17,860 nucleotides of DNA, from NCBI GenBank assembly GCA_002457295.1, contig NTKF01000029.1, positions 1-17,860 on the forward strand, in the 5' to 3' direction. Below are positions 6,457-13,802 of this stretch, in pieces. Every line of letters begins with the position of its first letter. Within the stretch, counting starts at the first letter, position 1. Source of the DNA: Flavobacteriales bacterium MED-G22 (GTDB taxonomy: Bacteria; Bacteroidota; Bacteroidia; Flavobacteriales; Flavobacteriaceae). The notes under the pieces are model-generated. The model had not been told where the DNA came from and made no database searches. It saw only the letters and a program-made list of their open reading frames with translations. Position numbers and translations under genes: made by a program.

Positions 6457-6939
6457 TTATTGCATGGCTGCAATTTCTTCATTTAATTGTGTTGGGTTAT
6501 AAATCCAAGAAGCATTGACAACCTTGCCATCAACCCATTTAAAGGAAATATTAACAGGATTTGTTACTTTTTTTCCTGTTCTTTTTGAAGTAGCTTCCCA
6601 CAACCCCCAAAGATGACTCCAAACTTGGTTATTATTATTCTCATCATAGAATGTAGTATCAATAAAATGCATTGGCATTTTAATATTAGAATAGATCTTG
6701 TGATGCATAGCAAAGCCTCCCATAATTTCAGCTTTACTATAACTTTCTCCATTAATAGAAAAAGCACCATTGTCTGCAAGCGTATTACCTAACGATGATA
6801 AATCGTTTTTAAAGTATCCTTCATTTATAGCACGAATAGCGTTCGAATATTTGTCATTCGTCCTAGTTCTTCCGGTAATTTCTTGGGCAAAAGAAAGCGT
6901 AGTAGTGCATAGCACTAGAAATACAAGTAATTTTTTCAT
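6457..6939 (-). CDS. Secreted NTF2-like (SnoaL-type) protein, paralogue of 14391-14900
   Basis: The 160-residue protein starts with a Sec signal peptide (MKKLLVFLVLCTTTLSFAQ, cleavage after FAQ). The rest looks like a secreted SnoaL-like, cone-shaped NTF2 fold: a first helix SNAIRAINEGYFKNDLSSLG, a turn with the strand GAFSINGESYSKAEIMGGFA, then HHKIYSNIKMP and the sheet part QVWSHLWGLWEATSKRTGKK, and FKWVDGKVVNASW near the end. The Trp pattern WSxxWxxWxATSKxxG, the HH pair and the final WxxGKVV are shared with the lipoprotein at 14391-14900. NTF2-like domains bind small ligands or act as enzymes; no catalytic residues can be fixed. A promoter-like element precedes it and a hairpin terminator follows. 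It is transcribed divergently from the Cys-rich lipoprotein gene. Confidence 0.85.
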   Translation of the reverse strand: MKKLLVFLVLCTTTLSFAQEITGRTRTNDKYSNAIRAINEGYFKNDLSSLGNTLADNGAFSINGESYSKAEIMGGFAMHHKIYSNIKMPMHFIDTTFYDENNNNQVWSHLWGLWEATSKRTGKKVTNPVNISFKWVDGKVVNASWIYNPTQLNEEIAAMQ

Positions 6940-6973
6940 TTTTAAATAATTTATAGTTAAGTAGGTTAATATA

Positions 6974-6981
6974 CAAAGATG
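6974..6981 (-). promoter_or_regulatory. Candidate -7 promoter box of the secreted NTF2-like gene
   Basis: On the minus strand CATCTTTG is one base from the flavobacterial -7 consensus TAnnTTTG, and lies about 35 bases before the start codon at 6939. The surrounding plus-strand 14-mer AATATACAAAGATG (6968-6981) recurs exactly at 14927-14940 upstream of the paralogous gene, which supports a functional role. I see no TTG at the usual -33 distance. Confidence 0.5.
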
Positions 6982-7020
6982 TTCATAAAAACGCTAAGAA
7001 GAGAGAGAAGACCACTATAA

Positions 7021-7042
7021 TTTAGTAAATTTAATTACTAAA
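7021..7042. repeat. Perfect palindrome before the Cys-rich lipoprotein gene
   Basis: TTTAGTAA (7021-7028) and TTACTAAA (7035-7042) are exact reverse complements around a 6-base AT spacer. The element lies 8 bases before the lipoprotein start codon, in the divergent promoter region shared with the NTF2-like gene. It could be the operator of a dimeric regulator, or a leader hairpin close to the start codon. AT-rich palindromes also arise by chance in such DNA. Confidence 0.45.
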
Positions 7043-7050
7043 CTATATAT

Positions 7051-7278
7051 ATGAAAAATATTTATTTTGGTTTGTTATTTCTAACAATATTAAGTTTTTA
7101 TGCGTGCAGTAAAGATGATGATAAACTTTGTCTATCCTGTGATGTTATTGGTGAGTCCTTTGAAACAGCTTGTGTAGGAGATGTAGATCCAGAAACGGGA
7201 GAAACGTTTTCAAAGCTTGAACTTCAATTGATAAAAGGATTGACTGAAGCTTTTGGTGCCACATGTACGTTACAGTAA
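7051..7278 (+). CDS. Small Cys-rich lipoprotein
   Basis: The 75-residue protein begins MKNIYFGLLFLTILSFYACS, with a signal peptide and a lipobox Cys at residue 19. The short mature part KDDDKLCLSCDVIGESFETA carries a CxxC pair (Cys27, Cys30), followed by Cys41 and Cys72, so two disulfides or a metal site are possible. The middle is acidic (GDVDPETGETF), then comes a helix LELQLIKGLTEAFG. I do not recognise a family; short lipoproteins with this layout are common in flavobacteria. It stands alone downstream of a palindrome, divergent from the NTF2-like gene. A weak hairpin (TGCTTCA 7306-7312 with TGAAGCA 7323-7329) follows. Confidence 0.75.
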   Translation: MKNIYFGLLFLTILSFYACSKDDDKLCLSCDVIGESFETACVGDVDPETGETFSKLELQLIKGLTEAFGATCTLQ

Positions 7279-7469
7279 ATTAATTTATTTTATTGAGTGC
7301 ATTTATGCTTCAAAGGAATTGATGAAGCAACTTTATAAAATAGTTTTTAGTGTTTAAGAGGAGGTGTTATAAATGGAACCGTGCCTTCTCTAGTGAACAA
7401 TAAATAAGACAAACCCTAACTCTGCACCAAAAGAAGATAAAAAACGATTAGTTTTGCTAAACTCTTATA

Positions 7470-8207
7470 GTGATTTATCTCCACAAAATACTACCTCTTT
7501 TTGTCATGCCAATTGCAACGTTGGTTGTATTGCTTTTCTTGTGTATTTATTTCAATAAAAAGAAAGTAGCCTATCTTATTCTAATAGTTTTTTATACTAT
7601 TTCTACACCTTTTTTTTCAGACTATTTTATAAAATTAGTTGAAGGGGATTTTATTCCCTCTCAAATAGAAAGCATAAATCAAGTAGATGCAATTGTGGTA
7701 TTGAGTGGAATGCTAAGAATTGAAGAATTTGGAGATACGTATAAAGTTGAATGGCTGGATGCTGATAGATTTTTTGGAGGAATTAGTCTTTATAAAGCTA
7801 GAAAATCAAATAAAATCATTTTTACTGGAGGAAAAGCACCTTTCAACAGAACAAAATTATCTGAGGGTGCAATTTTAAAAGAATATGCGATCAGCTATGG
7901 GGTGAATGCCGAAGATATTTTGGTTACTAAAGACGTTCTAAATACTTTTGAAGAATCAAGAGCTGTTTCTGAAGTATTGGATCAAAATAAAAACATTATT
8001 CTTGTCACTTCAGCATTTCATATGAAAAGGGCAAAAACCTTGTTTGAACAAAGGGGATTTAATGTGACGGCATATAAGGTTGATTATAAGTCACCACAAA
8101 AAATCAAATTCAATTTAATAAACGTGCTACCTTCTGCTCACTCACTTTCAAAAACGGAACTTGGCCTTAGAGAACTTCTTGGTCGATTCTATTACTCTTT
8201 GTTCTGA
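7470..8207 (+). CDS. DUF218 (ElyC/SanA/YdcF-type) membrane protein
   Basis: The 245-residue product has two N-terminal membrane helices (about residues 7-28 and 33-50) and a DUF218 domain from about 72 to 210. The domain is shown by DAIVVLSG (73-80), the strand NKIIFTGGKAP (114-123), the conserved run NTFEESRAV and the closing IILVTSAFHMKRAKTLFEQR (177-195). E. coli relatives (ElyC, SanA, YdcF) act at the envelope and are linked to peptidoglycan precursor and envelope integrity, but their reaction is unsettled. The start is GTG at 7470: the segment YLHKILPLFVMPIAT matches the conserved start of ElyC-type proteins, so the inner ATG at 7506 would cut it. A TAGTTTTG at 7449-7456 matches the -7 consensus but lies very near this start. 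The gene stands alone. Confidence 0.85.
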   Translation: MIYLHKILPLFVMPIATLVVLLFLCIYFNKKKVAYLILIVFYTISTPFFSDYFIKLVEGDFIPSQIESINQVDAIVVLSGMLRIEEFGDTYKVEWLDADRFFGGISLYKARKSNKIIFTGGKAPFNRTKLSEGAILKEYAISYGVNAEDILVTKDVLNTFEESRAVSEVLDQNKNIILVTSAFHMKRAKTLFEQRGFNVTAYKVDYKSPQKIKFNLINVLPSAHSLSKTELGLRELLGRFYYSLF

Positions 8208-8288
8208 TCTTTTAGAGATGTAAAATTGATAATAAGAGGTAGAGCCTGTCTTCTGCAACTTATCTTTTTCAGTGTAGCGTTTAAATAA

Positions 8289-9479
8289 TTATTCTAATGC
8301 TTTATAGACGGCTCTTCTAAATTCTTTTTGTGTATCAATGTTAGAGACACTTTGTCTGGATCTTGATAGAAAAATTGCAAATAAATTTTTCTCAGGATCA
8401 ATCCAAAAATGGGTGTTGTGATAGCCAGACCACCCAAATATTCCTTTAGATGATCCTGTGCCATCAATTTCTGGATTGTCTAAAACGAAAAGAGAAAACC
8501 CGTAGTAAAACCCTAACTTTCGCGTATCGGCATATTCTTCGCTTGGATAGGAGTCAGAATACTTCTTGGTCATTAGATTAATACTGTTTTGGCTTATGAT
8601 TTTTTTTCCATTATAAGTTCCGCCATTCAACAGCATTTTACAAAAATTGGAATAATCCCCCAAGGTTGAAATAAGACCTTCTCCACCAAAATAGGCTTGA
8701 CTACTTTCTTGATAAGACAATTCATTTAGCTCAAAGGTGAACCCTTTTAAGGCACCTGTATTTATAAAAAGAGGTTGAAACCTAGATCGATCAGCCTCAG
8801 TTAAATAAAACTTTGTTTCACTCATTTCAAGGGGATCAAAGAGCTCTTTTTTCAAAAACTTATAGAAAGTCTGTTTTGAAGCCACTTCAATTACTCGTCC
8901 TAAAACGGCTTGATTTATACCGTAAAAATACCCTGAGCCAGGTTCAAATTTCAAAACAATATCTGAAAGGTCATTGGCAAATTCTTCTAGAGTGTTATAT
9001 CTTATAGTGTTGGTATATCCATAGCCATAGCCTTTATTACCATAATATCCAAGTCCTGATCTGTGAGTGAGAAGATCTATTATTTTAATTTCTTTGGCAC
9101 AGGGTCTAATTCCATTTTCACTTTCACAATTCATGTTTTTTAAAGTAGGGATATATAGTGAAACAGGATCATTCAATTTTATAACACCCCTCTCTATAAG
9201 TATCATTGTAGCCACCGTTGCAATTGGTTTTGACATGGACCAAATAGGGAAAAGGGTTTCTTTATACGGCTTATAACTTTGGTTTGAGATGTTTCTGTCT
9301 CCTACTTTACCAGAGTTTTGAATATTAAAAAAAATGGTCTTTCCCTCTTTGTAAACCATGGCAACGTTGCTACCTGTTAGTTCCTCGTGTATTAATTTGT
9401 CTTGCAAAAGTTTTACTTCATCAAATTGAGAAAAACAGAAGGTTTGGACTACTAATAGTATAAAGACAGCTCTTTTCAT
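8289..9479 (-). CDS. Secreted serine hydrolase, class C beta-lactamase-like
   Basis: The frame opens with TTG at 9509, but ATG at 9479 gives a clean signal peptide (MKRAVFILLVVQTFCFSQ), so the product is a 396-residue exported enzyme. The beta-lactamase/esterase fold is visible: FPIWSMSKPIATVATMIL carries the SxxK catalytic pair (Ser81, Lys84), LLTHRSGLGYYG matches the usual LLTHTSG, and YFYGINQAVLGRVIE matches the YSxxxDVLGxxIE segment with the second catalytic Tyr (Tyr186). Near the end, GWSGYHNTHFWIDPEKNLFA takes the place of the KTG/HxG strand. Family members are esterases, D-aminopeptidases or peptidoglycan enzymes; true beta-lactamase activity cannot be inferred. The extended insertion NKGYGYGYTNTIRYN after the LLTHRSG motif is unusual. 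It is monocistronic. Confidence 0.9.
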   Translation of the reverse strand: MKRAVFILLVVQTFCFSQFDEVKLLQDKLIHEELTGSNVAMVYKEGKTIFFNIQNSGKVGDRNISNQSYKPYKETLFPIWSMSKPIATVATMILIERGVIKLNDPVSLYIPTLKNMNCESENGIRPCAKEIKIIDLLTHRSGLGYYGNKGYGYGYTNTIRYNTLEEFANDLSDIVLKFEPGSGYFYGINQAVLGRVIEVASKQTFYKFLKKELFDPLEMSETKFYLTEADRSRFQPLFINTGALKGFTFELNELSYQESSQAYFGGEGLISTLGDYSNFCKMLLNGGTYNGKKIISQNSINLMTKKYSDSYPSEEYADTRKLGFYYGFSLFVLDNPEIDGTGSSKGIFGWSGYHNTHFWIDPEKNLFAIFLSRSRQSVSNIDTQKEFRRAVYKALE

Positions 9480-9749
9480 TTTAAGTAATTTTAGCTTGTT
9501 TAGTAGCAATATACAAATAAGGCAAAGAACTCAAGCTAGTGAAAAGAAATAGAATTTCATTCTCAATACGGAGTCATTGAATTTATATTTAAATTTTGCT
9601 CTTCCAAAAGGGAATATGTTTATAGAAGCAAATAAACTTGAATGTGTAAAATGTATTGACTTTTGAGGGAATACTATTCAAGAAACGTGATGAAGGGTAT
9701 AAAACGCTTCTTGTTCAGTTTTTAAAAAACATACGTTTATTTGTAGGTT

Positions 9750-9770
9750 TGTTTATAGCCCGAATAAACA
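9750..9770. repeat. Short inverted repeat before the small Cys-rich gene
   Basis: TGTTTAT (9750-9756) and ATAAACA (9764-9770) are complementary around AGCCCGA, 37 bases before the preferred start at 9808. Another partial copy of the half-site, TTTAT, lies at 9736-9740. It could be an operator, but a 7-base AT-rich stem is weak evidence. Confidence 0.3.
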
Positions 9771-9807
9771 CTATATTAAAACTGTATTTATTTTTATGTT
9801 ATTTGAA

Positions 9808-10059
9808 ATGAAAAAATTATTAATTCCACTACTTATAATGTTGTTTTTTGTTCTTGCCTCCTCAAAATTTGCAGCCGCTAGCCATTCCGTACAAACCGAA
9901 GAATGTAAAAACCCAAAATGCCCTGAGCATGATGTGTGCTTGAACTATACTAAAAAATCAAAATTTAATAAAAATGGGACGGAGCAACTTTGGCAATATA
10001 GATGCCCTAACGAGAAAAGAGAAAAATATTGGATAAATCAAAGGCCTGATGGATACTAA
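9808..10059 (+). CDS. Small secreted Cys-rich protein
   Basis: ATG at 9796 and an in-frame ATG at 9808 are both possible; I prefer 9808 because it gives the standard signal MKKLLIPLLIMLFFVLASSK, followed by FAAASHS where cleavage is likely. The mature part is about 55 residues with four Cys in the pattern ECKNPKCPEHDVCLNYTKK and YRCPNEKREKYW. This spacing suggests a disulfide-bonded or metal-binding mini-domain. The chain is strongly basic and ends WINQRPDGY. No family is recognised. It is preceded by about 300 bases without another gene, containing a short inverted repeat, and is not part of an obvious operon. Confidence 0.65.
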   Translation: MKKLLIPLLIMLFFVLASSKFAAASHSVQTEECKNPKCPEHDVCLNYTKKSKFNKNGTEQLWQYRCPNEKREKYWINQRPDGY

Positions 10060-10130
10060 ATAGAAAAGTGTGCCTCCCTTCAGCATCTCTTCTTTGAGTT
10101 TAACTACTGCGATTTGATCTTTTTCATTAC

Positions 10131-11162
10131 TTAGTTTACATTATGTTGCGCTGAATAATGTCTCTTGAGTATTGATTCACCCCAATCGTTTGAAAGATCT
10201 CTAACAACTGAATGCACGTGGTTAGCATCATTTTGAATGTTATCATATTCAATTAACAAGTCGCCCCCTTGAATTCTATAATAAAACCCTTTAGTAGAAT
10301 TGATTTCTCCGGCATAGGCAAAGTGAAGATTTTCAATTCCTGAACGGTAGACTTTCTTTCTCAAATCTTCTGCAAAACCAAATATATAGGTGTCCATATA
10401 TTCATCTAAAAGCTCTAAAAAGAGGTCTTTTTGAGAAGCGTTTAACTCATTATATGAAATGCCAAGCGGGTTGATTTTTTCTGCTTTAAAATTATTTTTT
10501 GTAATAATATCAATTGGAGCATTTTTAGAAAACTGAGCAATATTATTTTGTAGAGTATCAAAAGAGGAAACCAACTGTGTACCCATGTTCATTTCAGACT
10601 TTAATACTTGCTTCTTTTTAAATCCTTCAATAGCTACTATGGCAGGATTAGCTCCAAGGAAAGAGGGTGTTGAGGACAAAATGGTATTGTTTTTTGAAAT
10701 AAAATTAAATGAGATATGATGTCCCTCAAATTTCCAACCCCATAGTTTAGTTTCTGAGGGAACTCCAAAAATCCAGAAATGATAATCCAAATAATCTCTA
10801 ATCACTTTCTTTCCATTAAATATTAGAGGAGGATTTTCAATTTTTAATAACACCTTTTCTAGTTGCCTAATTTCTTCTGACTTATAGAACCCTTTTTTAC
10901 TTAATGAAGCTTTCAATAAGTTTAAAGCAGCCTCTTTTTGACTCTCGTTGAACTGATTAAAACTGGTTCCTTTTCTCTCTATAGGAACAAAAAAGAATTG
11001 CGTTCTCTCTGCACTGTTAAAATCAAACAAAGAAGCATTTTTTAATTCGGGAGTGAGGGTATTCAAAAAAGTATTCGCTACTGCAGATAATTTTTCCTTT
11101 TTCTTTTGACTCTGCCCAAATGAGGGAAAAATAAATAGGAAAAGCAGCACCACTTTTTTCAT
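10131..11162 (-). CDS. Secreted DUF3500 protein
   Basis: An upstream start (11186) is possible, but ATG at 11162 gives the signal peptide MKKVVLLFLFIFPSFGQSQ, so the product is 343 residues and exported. It matches DUF3500 along its length: an N-terminal helical part (LSAVANTFLNTLTPELKNAS), the signature block FGVPSETKLWGWKFEGHHIS about residues 131-150, the following FNFISKNNTILSSTPSFLGA, and a C-terminal part with FAYAGEINSTKGFYYRIQGG and LIEYDNIQNDANHVHSVVRD. The HH pair and the late His residues (NHVHS) could bind a metal. The function of the family is unknown; members often lie near oxidoreductases. Here the gene follows the PQQ dehydrogenase on the same strand, 132 bases downstream, so they may be functionally associated. 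Confidence 0.9.
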   Translation of the reverse strand: MKKVVLLFLFIFPSFGQSQKKKEKLSAVANTFLNTLTPELKNASLFDFNSAERTQFFFVPIERKGTSFNQFNESQKEAALNLLKASLSKKGFYKSEEIRQLEKVLLKIENPPLIFNGKKVIRDYLDYHFWIFGVPSETKLWGWKFEGHHISFNFISKNNTILSSTPSFLGANPAIVAIEGFKKKQVLKSEMNMGTQLVSSFDTLQNNIAQFSKNAPIDIITKNNFKAEKINPLGISYNELNASQKDLFLELLDEYMDTYIFGFAEDLRKKVYRSGIENLHFAYAGEINSTKGFYYRIQGGDLLIEYDNIQNDANHVHSVVRDLSNDWGESILKRHYSAQHNVN

Positions 11163-11270
11163 TTTATAGACTGGAATCTGTAGCATTTAAACTAACATTT
11201 TGTTCTAACCTTGAATTTTCACAAGAATAATATAATTATTTTCAATGTTTTTTGTGCAATATAAAGGCTT

Positions 11271-11294
11271 GTTTCTTTGTATTGTATAAGAAAC
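11271..11294 (-). terminator. Weak hairpin directly after the PQQ dehydrogenase gene
   Basis: GTTTCTT (11271-11277) and AAGAAAC (11288-11294) form a 7-base stem with a 10-base loop that abuts the stop codon of the gene ending at 11295. It has no T-run, so it could be an mRNA 3' stem rather than a full terminator, leaving possible read-through to the DUF3500 gene. Confidence 0.3.
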
Positions 11295-13457
11295 TTAGGA
11301 TTTACTCTTGTTGGCCATGCTAATAATATATTCTTTGATTTTGTTTGTTTGTTCTTTGTTTAATCTGTCACCAAAACTGGGCATTCCTTTTTGTAAAAAA
11401 ACTCCATCGAGGACAATATTATCAAACATATCGAAAATAGATGCTTTACCGTAAGTTAAGTCGGGGATATTACCTCCGCCAGGGTATCCTCCAAAATCAT
11501 TTTTTTGGAGCCTATGGCATTGCTGACAGTATCTCGCAAATAGTTTTCCACCATTATCAATTTCTCTTTGACTTAGTGTATTTTCTAAGTTTAGTAAGGT
11601 TAGTTTTTCCACATCTGGATAATTGGGAATCTGATTTTGTTCATTTAAAGCAAAGGTATAAATTGTTCCCGGTTTTAAGCTAGGAGTGTGTCTATTATAT
11701 AATCCATAAGATCCACCCCAACCAGCAGCAATGGTAATATATTGGATGCCATCAACCATGTAGGTTATGGGAGGTGCAATGATACCAGATTTTAAATCGT
11801 ATTCCCATATAACAGATCCAGTATTGATATCATGGGCCCTAAAAAGTCCTTTTGGGTCTCCTTGAAAAACCAAATCATCTGTTGAAAGTACGCCTGAATT
11901 CCATGGGGTTTCATGGTCATAGGACCAAACCTCTTTCTTTTGAACAGGATCCCATGCAATGAGTTTTCCGTTTTTAAGCTCAATAGCAGAGGCTACTGAG
12001 TCAAGGCTTGTCATTCTATTGTTTTCTGGACTTCCTGGCAATCCAGCGGTACCCGTGTTCCATTGTTTTTTATCAAATTTAAAAGTTTGGATTTTTGTGT
12101 TTTCTGGACCCTCCACATATTGTATAGTATTGGTTTCAAAATTCTCATCTCTACCATAGATAAAAGAAAGCTCTCTAGAAGGAATAAAAACTAAGTTTTT
12201 ATTTGGATTAAAAGCCATGGCTTGCCAATTGTGCCCACCCCAAGGCCCAGGAAAAATCTCTTTATTTATATCCTTATGTCTCGCTCCTAAAGTTTCAATT
12301 GGTCTCCCTGTTTCAAGATCAACACTTTTTGCCCAGTTGACATAAACAAAAGGGTCGGCAGAGAGTAACTTCCCATTTTCTCTATTTAGTACATAGAAAA
12401 AACCATTTTTTGGGGCTTGCATCAACACTTTTTCTTGCTTATTGTTGATTTTCAAGTCTGCCAAAATAATCTGTTGAACCGAAGTATAATCCCACGTATC
12501 GCCAGGGGTAGTTTGATAGTGCCATTTCAGCTTTCCTGTTTTTACCTCCACCGCCAAAATGGAACAGAGGTAGAGGTTATCTCCGCCACCGGGACTCCTA
12601 ATTTCTTGATGCCAGGGGGAGCCATTGCCAGTGCCTACATAAACCAACTCTAACTCTGGATCGTAGGCAAAAGAATCCCAGGTGGTTCCACCGCCACCAT
12701 ATTTCCACCATTCTCCGTTCCAAGTTTCCACAGCTTTTTTCATTGCTTCTGATTCAAAAGGCTTTTTTGGGTCACCTGGGACAGTATAAAACCTCCATAT
12801 TTTAGCACCTGTCATTGCATCATATGCTGTAAAAAAACCTCTCACACCATATTCTGCACCGCCATTTCCAATTAACACTTTTCCATCAAAAACTCTAGGA
12901 GCACCAGTGATGGTATAACTCCATTCGTCTCTAAACCCTTCAATGGTGTCAACGGTCCAATTAACACTTCCTTTTTTTGAATCAAGTGAGATCAAGCGAC
13001 CGTCTAATGTCCCTACAAAAACACTTCCCTTATAAATGGATACACCTCGATTAACCACATCACAACAGGCTAACTCTCCTGTTTCTTTGGGGACCTTAGG
13101 GTCATAGGTCCATAGAATTTCTCCTTCTCTTACATCAATTGCATAAACAACACTCCAAGGTCCAGTTAAAAACATAATTCCATCTACGACCACTGGAGTG
13201 GCTTCAATACCCCTTTTAGTTCCAAGATTTATGTGCCATGCGAGGCCCAAATCTGAAATGTTTTCCTTAGTTATTTGATTTAAACTACTGAACCTATCTT
13301 CTGAATAATTTTTTCCATAAGTAAGCCAGTCACCTTCATACATGTTTGCGTTGGATAGCACTTGGTCATTTACTCCCTCAACGGTTAGGACCTTAAATTC
13401 ATTTTGGCATGAAAAAGCAAGGGCAACAAATAAACCTAAAAAATAGTTTGATTTCAT
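11295..13457 (-). CDS. PQQ-dependent alcohol dehydrogenase fused to cytochrome c, lipoprotein
   Basis: The 720-residue protein is a type II quinohaemoprotein dehydrogenase: it oxidises an alcohol or similar substrate in the periplasm with PQQ and passes electrons to its own haem c. The signal ends in a lipobox (LAFSC, Cys17), so it should be membrane-anchored. An eight-bladed propeller follows, with the vicinal disulfide ACCDVVNRG (Cys131-Cys132), calcium ligands expected at Glu202 (GGAEYG) and Asn278 (GTGNGS), and the catalytic Asp323 in GDTWDYTSVQQ. Position +2 from Asp323 is Thr, not the Asp typical of lanthanide-dependent enzymes. The C-terminal cytochrome has CQQCH (644-648) and the axial Met692 in KGMPSF. 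No PQQ synthesis gene lies in the window. The DUF3500 gene follows; start ATG at 13457. Confidence 0.93.
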   Translation of the reverse strand: MKSNYFLGLFVALAFSCQNEFKVLTVEGVNDQVLSNANMYEGDWLTYGKNYSEDRFSSLNQITKENISDLGLAWHINLGTKRGIEATPVVVDGIMFLTGPWSVVYAIDVREGEILWTYDPKVPKETGELACCDVVNRGVSIYKGSVFVGTLDGRLISLDSKKGSVNWTVDTIEGFRDEWSYTITGAPRVFDGKVLIGNGGAEYGVRGFFTAYDAMTGAKIWRFYTVPGDPKKPFESEAMKKAVETWNGEWWKYGGGGTTWDSFAYDPELELVYVGTGNGSPWHQEIRSPGGGDNLYLCSILAVEVKTGKLKWHYQTTPGDTWDYTSVQQIILADLKINNKQEKVLMQAPKNGFFYVLNRENGKLLSADPFVYVNWAKSVDLETGRPIETLGARHKDINKEIFPGPWGGHNWQAMAFNPNKNLVFIPSRELSFIYGRDENFETNTIQYVEGPENTKIQTFKFDKKQWNTGTAGLPGSPENNRMTSLDSVASAIELKNGKLIAWDPVQKKEVWSYDHETPWNSGVLSTDDLVFQGDPKGLFRAHDINTGSVIWEYDLKSGIIAPPITYMVDGIQYITIAAGWGGSYGLYNRHTPSLKPGTIYTFALNEQNQIPNYPDVEKLTLLNLENTLSQREIDNGGKLFARYCQQCHRLQKNDFGGYPGGGNIPDLTYGKASIFDMFDNIVLDGVFLQKGMPSFGDRLNKEQTNKIKEYIISMANKSKS

Positions 13458-13544
13458 TTTGGTATATGGTTAGTTAGAAGCAATTTACAAAAAATATATA
13501 ACGCAATGAAATAAGAAAAATCAGAACGCGGTAATTCTTGATTT

Positions 13545-13569
13545 ATAGAACCAACTGTTAAGGTTCTAT
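13545..13569. repeat. Inverted repeat upstream of the PQQ dehydrogenase gene
   Basis: ATAGAACC (13545-13552) and GGTTCTAT (13562-13569) form a perfect 8-base stem with a 9-base loop, 88 bases before the dehydrogenase start codon and 48 bases after the stop of the small CDGSH-like gene. On the plus strand it is followed by TTTTAAG; on the minus strand no T-run follows, so it is more likely an operator or mRNA leader hairpin than a terminator for the minus-strand genes. Confidence 0.35.
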
Positions 13570-13616
13570 TTTAAGAAACAAGGGTTTGTTTTTAAATGAT
13601 GAACAGAAACATTGGG

Positions 13617-13724
13617 TTATTTACATGACCAATGCGAGCCATCGCACAAGTTATAGGGATTATTTGTGTTTCCACAGGTACACTCAACATTTACATAGAT
13701 GTCTCCAACTAATACAGTATCCAT
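13617..13724 (-). CDS. 35-residue CDGSH-like iron-sulfur or zinc mini-protein
   Basis: ATG at 13724 (minus strand) opens a 35-residue frame ending in TAA: MDTVLVGDIYVNVECTCGNT followed by NNPYNLCDGSHWSCK. The core is CxC-(9)-CDGSH (Cys15, Cys17, Cys27, His31), with a final Cys34. CDGSH iron-sulfur proteins bind a 2Fe-2S cluster with C-x-C-x2-S/T-x3-P-x-CDGS/AH. Here the Thr is present (Thr20), but the gap from the second to the third Cys is one residue longer and Pro sits four rather than two before Cys27, so it is a variant. There is no signal peptide. The gene is too short for most annotation pipelines and lies between a membrane protein gene and the PQQ dehydrogenase gene, on the same strand as both. 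Whether it is translated is unproven, but the motif is unlikely by chance. Confidence 0.6.
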   Translation of the reverse strand: MDTVLVGDIYVNVECTCGNTNNPYNLCDGSHWSCK

Positions 13725-13802
13725 TTTTTTTTACTAAATAACTGATGTTTATTTATTCCAAGGTTAATTCAGTATCAAAGAATTATTAATTGAGTACTAA
13801 AA

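Noticed and set aside
7359..7393. AGGAGG (7359-7364) followed at 8 bases by ATG and a six-codon frame (MEPCLL, stop 7391-7393) as a leader peptide
   Set aside because: Bacteroidota rarely use Shine-Dalgarno pairing, the peptide has no attenuator hairpin after it, and the next gene begins 77 bases later without a clear link.
9664..9720. Stretch GAAGGGTATAAAACGCTTC as a hairpin
   Set aside because: Only the outermost GAAG/CTTC pairs; the rest does not form a stem.
12417..12653. Plus-strand open frames within the PQQ dehydrogenase gene
   Set aside because: They lie entirely opposite a strongly supported gene and show no protein-like composition; they are antisense shadows.
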